A DNA stretch of 11,421 nt from Bradyrhizobium sp. (GTDB taxonomy: Bacteria; Pseudomonadota; Alphaproteobacteria; Rhizobiales; Xanthobacteraceae). The notes under the pieces were generated by a model, which saw nothing but the letters and a program-made list of their open reading frames with translations, had not been told where the DNA came from and did no database searches. Made by a program: the position numbers and the translations under genes. How positions within the stretch are numbered: position 1 is the first letter of the stretch; every line of letters begins with the position of its first letter. Where the stretch lies: assembly GCA_019243075.1 (NCBI GenBank), contig JAFAUV010000080.1:1-11421 (forward strand), given 5' to 3'. Positions 6,884 to 11,421 of the stretch are shown in pieces.

Positions 6884-7951
6884 ATGCACTACACCCCTCG
6901 CCCACGCAATCCCAGGGCACCGCCGCTCCGGATCAACCTGCTGTCGGACACCCAGACCAAACCGACGCCGGCGATGCGGGAAGCAATGGCGCGGGCCGAG
7001 GTCGGCGACGAGCAGGTCGGCGACGACCCTTGCGTCAATCTGCTGTGCGAGCGCGTCGCCGATCTGCTCGGCAAGGAGGCCGCGGTGTTCATGCCCTCGG
7101 GCACCATGTGCAATGTCACCGCGACACTGGTGCATTGCCGGCCGGGCGACGAAATCCTGGCACATGAGACCGCCCACATCATCGCGCGCGAAGGCGGCGC
7201 TCATGCCGCGCTCGGCGGCTTTCAGATCACGCCCCTGAAGGGCGATCACGGACGGTTTACGCCGGAGACGCTGCGCAAGGCGTTGCATCCGCGCACCCGC
7301 TACCAGCCGACGCAAGTGCTGGTTAGCGTCGAGCAGACCGCCAATATCGGCGGCGGCACCATCTGGAAGAAAGATACCCTCGACGAGATCGTCTCGATCG
7401 CCAAGTCCGCTGGCATGGCGACCCATATGGATGGCGCGCGGCTGCTCAATGCGCAGGTTGCGACCGGCATCTCCGCGCGCGAGTTGGCCGCGGGCTGGGA
7501 TTCCGCCTGGATCGACTTCTCCAAGGGCCTCGGCGCGCCGATCGGCGGCGCGATCGCGGGCACGCACACCTTCATCGACGAGGTCTGGCGCTGGAAGCAG
7601 CGGCTCGGCGGCGCGATGCGCCAGGCCGGCATCTGTGCCGCGGCCTGCCTCTACGCCCTCGACCATCATGTCGACCGCCTCGCCGAGGATCACGCCCATG
7701 CCCGCGCGCTCGCCCGCGGCCTGGCGCAGATATCAGGCATCGAGGTGCAGGAGCCGGAGACCAACCTCGTGTTCTTCAAGCCGGATGGCGCCGGCGTTTC
7801 CGGCGACAAGATGGTGGCCGTGCTCGCCAAGCGCGGCGTGATGCTCGCCATGATGGACGGCCGCATCCGTGCCTGCACCCATCTGGACGTGACCGGGCCC
7901 ATGGTCGAGGAAACGGTCGGGCATGTGCGGGAGATCGTCAGGGGCGCGTAG
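6884..7951 (+). CDS. Low-specificity L-threonine aldolase-type PLP lyase
   Basis: A protein of 355 residues in the beta-eliminating lyase / threonine aldolase family (fold type I PLP enzymes, cytoplasmic). These cleave L-threonine or L-allo-threonine to glycine and acetaldehyde, often with broad 3-hydroxy-amino-acid specificity. Visible family features are LLSDTQTKPT (19-28), the PLP phosphate loop PSGTMCN (71-77), HMDGARLLNA (181-190) with Asp183 for the pyridine nitrogen, and DFSKGLGAPIGG (211-222) with Lys214 as the Schiff-base lysine. Length is close to the usual 340-360. The ATG at 6884 has only a weak ribosome binding site, but homology starts just after it and no better in-frame start is seen. 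It follows the rpsD terminator as a separate unit. A relative acting on another beta-hydroxy amino acid is possible; the stereospecificity is not readable. Confidence 0.9.
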   Translation: MHYTPRPRNPRAPPLRINLLSDTQTKPTPAMREAMARAEVGDEQVGDDPCVNLLCERVADLLGKEAAVFMPSGTMCNVTATLVHCRPGDEILAHETAHIIAREGGAHAALGGFQITPLKGDHGRFTPETLRKALHPRTRYQPTQVLVSVEQTANIGGGTIWKKDTLDEIVSIAKSAGMATHMDGARLLNAQVATGISARELAAGWDSAWIDFSKGLGAPIGGAIAGTHTFIDEVWRWKQRLGGAMRQAGICAAACLYALDHHVDRLAEDHAHARALARGLAQISGIEVQEPETNLVFFKPDGAGVSGDKMVAVLAKRGVMLAMMDGRIRACTHLDVTGPMVEETVGHVREIVRGA

Positions 7952-7978
7952 CCCGGGTGAGCGGAGCGACACCCGGGA
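7951..7978. repeat. Palindromic repeat element, copy 1
   Basis: CCCGGGTG (7952-7959) pairs with CACCCGGG (7970-7977) around the loop AGCGGAGCGA. The form GTAGCCCGGG...AGCG.AGCGA...CCCGGG resembles a small dispersed palindrome I associate with Bradyrhizobium and Rhodopseudomonas genomes. It begins inside the TAG stop of the upstream gene and may also act as that gene's transcript-end hairpin. Confidence 0.65.
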
Positions 7979-7990
7979 CCGCACCTGCCG

Positions 7991-8016
7991 CGGATATCGC
8001 TTCGCTGTTCCGGGCT
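7991..8016. repeat. Palindromic repeat element, degenerate copy 2 in opposite orientation
   Basis: Read on the minus strand this is AGCCCGGAACAGCGAAGCG followed by ATATCCG. It matches copy 1 at GCCCGG, AGCG.AGCGA and CCG. Its own stem is reduced to CGGA / TCCG (7991-7994 with 8009-8012). It sits 11 bases downstream of the serine hydrolase stop, facing copy 1. Confidence 0.5.
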
Positions 8017-8027
8017 CCATCAAAGCC

Positions 8028-9311
8028 TCACCTCTCCAGCGCCTCGTAGATCAGCTTCTTCGCCTCGGCCTGTATTCGTCCGCGCTGCGATGGCGATTGC
8101 ATCATCACGATGGCAAGCATGTCATCCCGGGGATCGACGAAAAAGAAGGTGCCACCCGCGCCGTCCCAGCGGTATTCGCCCGCGGGCAGAAGGGTGGTCG
8201 CCGCCGTCCGGACCGCAAGGCCGAGGCCGAAGCCGCTATCGTCGCCCGGAAAATAGAAGCCGTCGCGCACGATGTGCGTCTCGGCGCCGATGTGATCCGA
8301 TGTCATCGCCGCCACCGTCTCCGGCTTCAGGTAGCGCTTGCCATCGAGGGAACCGCCTTCCAGCAGCATTTCGGCAAAGCGCGCATAGTCGCTCGCGGTG
8401 CCGTCCATGCCGGCGCCGCCGGACTGCCAGCGCCGCCGCTCCGCGGGATCCCTGAGGCCTGCGACAGCTCGCTCGAAGCGGTCGTTGGGCAGGAACTGCG
8501 CGATCCGCTCGCGCTCGGCATCGGGCACGAAGAAGCCGGTGTCGATCATCCCCAGGGGGTCGAGCAGCCGCTCCTTTTCGAACTGATAGAGCGATTTTCC
8601 GGAGACTACTTCGACGACCCGGCCGAGCACGTCGACGGAGTGGCCGTAATCCCACATTGTCTCCGGCTGCTCGGCGAGCGGCAGTTTGGCAAGACGTTCG
8701 GCGAATTGCGCATTGTCGAAATCGCCCTCGAACAGCCCGGAGGTCATATAGAGCTTCCGGACCACGCTATCGCCATAGAAGCCGTAGGTGATCCCGGACG
8801 TGTGTCGCAGCAAATCCTCGATCGTGATCGGCCGCGCCAGCGGCTCGGTCGCGAGCGTGAGCCTGCCGCTGTCGTCCTTTTTCTCGACGCCAACCTGCAC
8901 ATCGGCGAACGCCGGAATGTATTTGGAGAGCGGATCGTCCAGCGCGATCCTGCCATCGTCGGCCAGCATCATGACGGCGACCGAGGTGATCGGCTTCGAC
9001 ATCGAATAGATCCGGAAGATCGTATTTTTGGTCATCGGCGTGCGCGCGACCGGATCGCGAAAGCCGAAGGTGTCGAAATAGACGGGCTTGCCGTGCTGCT
9101 CGATCAACACGACGGCGCCGGGAATCTTGCCGCTCGCGACCTCGTTGGCGAAATAATCGCCCACACGTTTCAGCCCGTCGGCCGAGAAGCCGCCCGCGAT
9201 CGGTGGTCGGGAATCAGCATGGGCGGGCGGCGCGGCGACGGTGACAACCGCGCCGACCAGAAGCGCCGGGGCGAGCCGCAGCGCGAGGCCGTCAGTTCTC
9301 CATCGCCTCAT
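8028..9311 (-). CDS. Secreted serine hydrolase, class C beta-lactamase/esterase superfamily (paralogue 2)
   Basis: A protein of 427 residues with a signal peptide ending at AHA (30-32), so it is exported to the periplasm or beyond. The nucleophile motif SxxK is SMSK (103-106), with Ser103 as catalytic serine and Lys106 as its base. The second motif is YGH (222-224), in place of the YxN of classic class C enzymes. A Trp-Asp-Gly-Ala-Gly-Gly motif at 382-387 stands where beta-lactamases have KTG. This pattern fits family VIII esterases and D-aminopeptidase/PBP-like hydrolases better than true cephalosporinases. The ATG at 9311 lies inside the end of the preceding gene, overlapping by 20 bases in a different frame, so translation is probably coupled. 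It shares motifs, length and C-terminal KKLIYEA with that neighbour. The substrate is unknown. Confidence 0.9.
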   Translation of the reverse strand: MRRWRTDGLALRLAPALLVGAVVTVAAPPAHADSRPPIAGGFSADGLKRVGDYFANEVASGKIPGAVVLIEQHGKPVYFDTFGFRDPVARTPMTKNTIFRIYSMSKPITSVAVMMLADDGRIALDDPLSKYIPAFADVQVGVEKKDDSGRLTLATEPLARPITIEDLLRHTSGITYGFYGDSVVRKLYMTSGLFEGDFDNAQFAERLAKLPLAEQPETMWDYGHSVDVLGRVVEVVSGKSLYQFEKERLLDPLGMIDTGFFVPDAERERIAQFLPNDRFERAVAGLRDPAERRRWQSGGAGMDGTASDYARFAEMLLEGGSLDGKRYLKPETVAAMTSDHIGAETHIVRDGFYFPGDDSGFGLGLAVRTAATTLLPAGEYRWDGAGGTFFFVDPRDDMLAIVMMQSPSQRGRIQAEAKKLIYEALER

Positions 9312-10578
9312 AGATCAGCTTCTTCACCATCGGCTGGATCTTCTGGCGCTCCGACGGGGTCTGCTGCAGCAGCACGAAGAACATGTCCTGCTTGGGATCG
9401 ACGACAAAATAGCAGCCGCCGGCGCCGTCCCATTTCAATTCGCCGAGGTCACCGGGCGGCGGCGGTCTTGCGTTGCCGGGATTGGTGCGGACAGCAAAGC
9501 CGAGCCCGAAGCCGAAACCGTCGCCGGGAAAATAGAGATAGTCGCGGCCCACGCCCGATCCCGGACCGACATGGTCCGTCGTCATGTCCTTGAAGGCCTT
9601 TTCGCTCAGATATTGCCTGCCGCCGAGCTTGCCGCGATGCAGGATCATCTGCGCGAAACGGGCAAAATCGGCGATCGTCGTGACCATGCCGCCGCCGCCG
9701 GACTCCCATTTCGTCGGCGCGTCGGCATAGCCGACGAAGCCGACGCGGAAGTCGCTGTCATTCGGCACCGGCTTGGCGATCAGGTGCTTTTTGGCGGGAT
9801 CGGTCACGTAAAACGCCGTGTCCTTCATGCCGAGCGGATCGAGCAGCCTGTCCTTCTCGATTGCCAGGAGCGATTTGCCGCTGACCACCTCCATGATGCG
9901 GCCGAGGATATCGGTCGAATGGCCGTAATCCCAGAGCGCGCCGGGCTGCATTTCCAGCGGCAATTTCGCGATTCGCTCGGCGAACTCGGCATTGTCGGGA
10001 TCGCCGCCATAGATGTCGGCCGCGACATAGGCCTTTCGCACCAGGCTGTTGCCGTAGAAGCCGTAGGTGATGCCCGAGGTCTGGGTCAACAGGTCGTAGA
10101 TCGTCGGCGGCCGGTGTGGTGGCACCAGATCGAGCGCCGCCTTGCCGTCGTCCGCCTGCGTCTCGACGCCGACCTTCACATTGGCAAAGGTGGGAATGTA
10201 TTTCGAGACGGGATCGTCCAGCGACATCTTGCCTTCATCGATCAGCTGCATCGCCACGAAGCTCGTGATCGGCTTGGTCATCGAGAACAGCCGGAAGATC
10301 GTGTCGTCCGTCATCGGCTCCCGGGTCGCGACGTCGCGGACGCCCAACATCTCGTGATAGACCACCTTGTCGTGCTGCTGGATCAAGAGGATTGCACCGG
10401 CAATCTTGCCGTTCGCAATCTGGTCGCCCAGATAATCGCCGACCTTCGCCAGCTTTTCCGGATTGAAGTGCGCGCCGGGCGGGATTTCGTAAGTGCCTTC
10501 GGCGAAGGCCGGCAATGCCATCGCTGCGGCAAAAAACAGGCCGCCAAAAAGCGGCCGCAACCCGTGAAATCGCGTCAT
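9292..10578 (-). CDS. Secreted serine hydrolase, class C beta-lactamase/esterase superfamily (paralogue 1)
   Basis: A protein of 428 residues with a clear signal peptide ending in PAFA (23-26). Catalytic motifs are SMTK (99-102) with Ser99 and Lys102, YGH (218-220) with Tyr218, and Trp-Asp-Gly-Ala-Gly-Gly (383-388). The region around TSGITYGFYG (167-176) is nearly identical to its downstream neighbour, showing a tandem duplication. The expected activity is ester or amide hydrolysis through an acyl-serine intermediate. Beta-lactam resistance should not be assumed, because the canonical YxN and KTG boxes are absent. The ATG at 10578 is supported by GGGAGG (10583-10588) at a spacing of 4. It is the first gene of the overlapping pair. 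The macro-domain gene ends 42 bases upstream on the same strand, with a small palindrome between. Confidence 0.9.
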   Translation of the reverse strand: MTRFHGLRPLFGGLFFAAAMALPAFAEGTYEIPPGAHFNPEKLAKVGDYLGDQIANGKIAGAILLIQQHDKVVYHEMLGVRDVATREPMTDDTIFRLFSMTKPITSFVAMQLIDEGKMSLDDPVSKYIPTFANVKVGVETQADDGKAALDLVPPHRPPTIYDLLTQTSGITYGFYGNSLVRKAYVAADIYGGDPDNAEFAERIAKLPLEMQPGALWDYGHSTDILGRIMEVVSGKSLLAIEKDRLLDPLGMKDTAFYVTDPAKKHLIAKPVPNDSDFRVGFVGYADAPTKWESGGGGMVTTIADFARFAQMILHRGKLGGRQYLSEKAFKDMTTDHVGPGSGVGRDYLYFPGDGFGFGLGFAVRTNPGNARPPPPGDLGELKWDGAGGCYFVVDPKQDMFFVLLQQTPSERQKIQPMVKKLIYEAMEN

Positions 10579-10594
10579 CTCCCCTCCCGGTCAT

Positions 10595-10619
10595 GCCCGG
10601 GTAGCAGTGTAGCCCGGGC
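10595..10619. repeat. Palindromic repeat fragment between the macro-domain and hydrolase genes
   Basis: GCCCGGG (10595-10601) can pair with CCCGGGC (10613-10619) across an 11-base loop. GTAGCCCGGG at 10609-10618 is identical to bases 7948-7957 of copy 1, suggesting a truncated member of the same dispersed element. It lies between the macro-domain stop and the hydrolase ribosome binding site. Confidence 0.5.
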
Positions 10620-10620
10620 T

Positions 10621-11163
10621 TCAGGTGGCACAAGGCCCGCCAGACCGTGTCATGGCTTCGTCATGAAGGCGGGCGCTTTCCGGTGAAAAGCAACAGAAGG
10701 TGACGCGCGACAGCGAAGGCGCCGATGCCACCGCATGCACGACGGTCGCCACCGCAATGCCGGCGGCCCGCGCAGGGGGAAAGCGGTAAACGCCGGTGGA
10801 AATCGCGGGAAAGGCGATCGAAGCCAGATGATGTGCGTGGCAAAGGCTGATCGCGTTGGAGTAACAGGAGGCGAGCAGCGCGTCTTCGCCATGGCCGCCG
10901 CCGTTCCAGACCGGGCCGACGGCATGGATCACGTATTTTGCCGGCAACCGATATCCGGATGTGATCCTGGCGCCGCCGGTCTCGCAGCCGCCGAGGCTGC
11001 GGCATTCGGTGAGCAGTTCCGGTCCGGCAGCACGATGGATCGCGCCATCGACCCCGCCGCCACCGAGGAGCGAGGTGTTGGCGGCGTTGACGATGGCGTC
11101 AACGCCCAGTGTCGTGATGTCGGCAACAATGACTTCAAGCCGCGTCGAGCCGATCTGGCGCAC
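10621..11163 (-). CDS. Macro-domain protein (ADP-ribose / O-acetyl-ADP-ribose hydrolase type)
   Basis: With the start chosen here it has 180 residues, essentially a single macro domain of the YmdB/MacroD type. Such proteins bind ADP-ribose and often deacetylate O-acetyl-ADP-ribose or remove mono-ADP-ribose from proteins. Visible motifs are ADITTLGVDAIVNAAN (14-29, Asp15 contacting adenine, Asn26 and Asn29), the glycine loop LLGGGGVDGAIH (33-43, catalytic-type Asp39) and STGVYRFP (122-129, the phosphate loop). The start is uncertain. The frame is open to 11286, but that extension is a shadow of the glutaredoxin gene. No ATG lies between that gene's stop and the domain. GTG at 11163 is the best choice and TTG at 11169 is an alternative. 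No Shine-Dalgarno is seen, so coupling to the upstream gene 10 bases away is likely. Confidence 0.88.
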   Translation of the reverse strand: MRQIGSTRLEVIVADITTLGVDAIVNAANTSLLGGGGVDGAIHRAAGPELLTECRSLGGCETGGARITSGYRLPAKYVIHAVGPVWNGGGHGEDALLASCYSNAISLCHAHHLASIAFPAISTGVYRFPPARAAGIAVATVVHAVASAPSLSRVTFCCFSPESARLHDEAMTRSGGPCAT

Positions 11164-11173
11164 GGCCAACGGG

Positions 11174-11421
11174 TCAGACCGCGGCGTCGACCGCGATGCC
11201 CTTCTCGGTGAAGAGCTGCTGCAATTCACCGGCCTGGAACATCTCGCGCACGATGTCGCAGCCGCCGACGAACTCGCCCTTGACATAGAGCTGCGGAATG
11301 GTCGGCCAGTTCGAATAGTCCTTGATGCCGTTGCGCAGCTCGGCCGACTCCAGGACGTTCAGGCCCTTATAGCCGACGCCGATGTGGTCGAGGATCTGCA
11401 CCACTTGGCCGGAAAAGCCAC
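11174..11421 (-). CDS. grxD: Monothiol glutaredoxin, 5' end beyond the window
   Basis: Only the C-terminal 81 complete codons are inside the window. The first visible residues are GFSGQVVQIL, preceded by a codon ending in GT at the window edge. This matches the CGFS active site with the Cys codon (TGT) cut by the boundary. Further family features are WPTIPQLYVKGEFVGG, with the cis-proline of TIPQ and the glutathione-binding GGCDI. CGFS glutaredoxins (Grx4/GrxD) bind a glutathione-ligated [2Fe-2S] cluster and deliver or sense iron-sulfur clusters, commonly with BolA. An upstream bolA gene is common in this group but cannot be seen here. The macro-domain gene follows 10 bases after the stop. 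Confidence 0.93.
   Translation of the reverse strand, partial: GFSGQVVQILDHIGVGYKGLNVLESAELRNGIKDYSNWPTIPQLYVKGEFVGGCDIVREMFQAGELQQLFTEKGIAVDAAV

Noticed and set aside
7923..9593. 556-residue open frame on the plus strand opposite the serine hydrolase pair
   Set aside because: Antisense shadow of two genes with clear signal peptides and catalytic motifs. It has no start context or recognisable domain, and long antisense frames are expected at this GC content.
9292..10578. True class C beta-lactamase conferring resistance
   Set aside because: The YxN box is YGH and the KTG box is absent (WDGAGG region instead), so a broader esterase/peptidase-like hydrolase is safer.
9241..10686. 481-residue open frame on the plus strand over the first hydrolase
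   Set aside because: Same reasoning: the opposite strand encodes a complete SxxK hydrolase with a strong ribosome binding site.

Overview
The window looks like a chromosomal housekeeping segment of an alphaproteobacterium, most likely a Bradyrhizobium/Rhodopseudomonas relative (Nitrobacteraceae). This rests on high GC, on recognisable RpsD, PurB and MurI sequences of rhizobial type, on a monothiol glutaredoxin gene in the neighbourhood, and on GTAGCCCGGG-type palindromic repeats of the kind I remember from those genomes. No database search was possible, so the genus is an inference. I see no tRNA or rRNA gene, transposase, integrase or CRISPR array.

Layout. (1) 97-2124, minus strand: a tightly overlapping three-gene operon. 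In transcription order it encodes a MotA/TolQ/ExbB-type proton channel subunit, a single-pass membrane protein with a periplasmic beta-rich domain, and a two-helix membrane protein of unknown family. This is the least explained part of the window and the best candidate for an undescribed system: a proton-channel stator with partners that are not ordinary ExbD, TolR or MotB. (2) 2125-2454: a 330-base divergent intergenic region. (3) 2455-3762, plus: purB (adenylosuccinate lyase), convergent with (4) 3800-4357, minus: a cytochrome b561-type membrane haem protein. (5) 4509-6640, plus: murI (glutamate racemase), a secreted single-domain cupin, and rpsD (ribosomal protein S4). rpsD has a long structured leader and a clear intrinsic terminator. 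(6) 6884-7951, plus: a PLP-dependent threonine aldolase-type lyase. (7) 7951-8016: two opposed copies of a palindromic repeat between convergent genes. (8) 8028-10578, minus: two tandem, overlapping, homologous secreted serine hydrolases of the class C beta-lactamase/esterase superfamily. (9) 10621-11421, minus: a macro-domain protein just downstream of a monothiol glutaredoxin gene, whose 5' end is cut by the window edge inside the CGFS motif.

How the genes relate. Most are independent housekeeping functions: purine synthesis (PurB), peptidoglycan precursor D-glutamate (MurI), 30S assembly (RpsD), and iron-sulfur/redox handling (glutaredoxin). The only units that look functionally coupled by overlap are the proton-channel trio and the serine hydrolase pair. 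The glutaredoxin and macro-domain genes are 10 bases apart with no visible Shine-Dalgarno for the second, so they may be translationally coupled.
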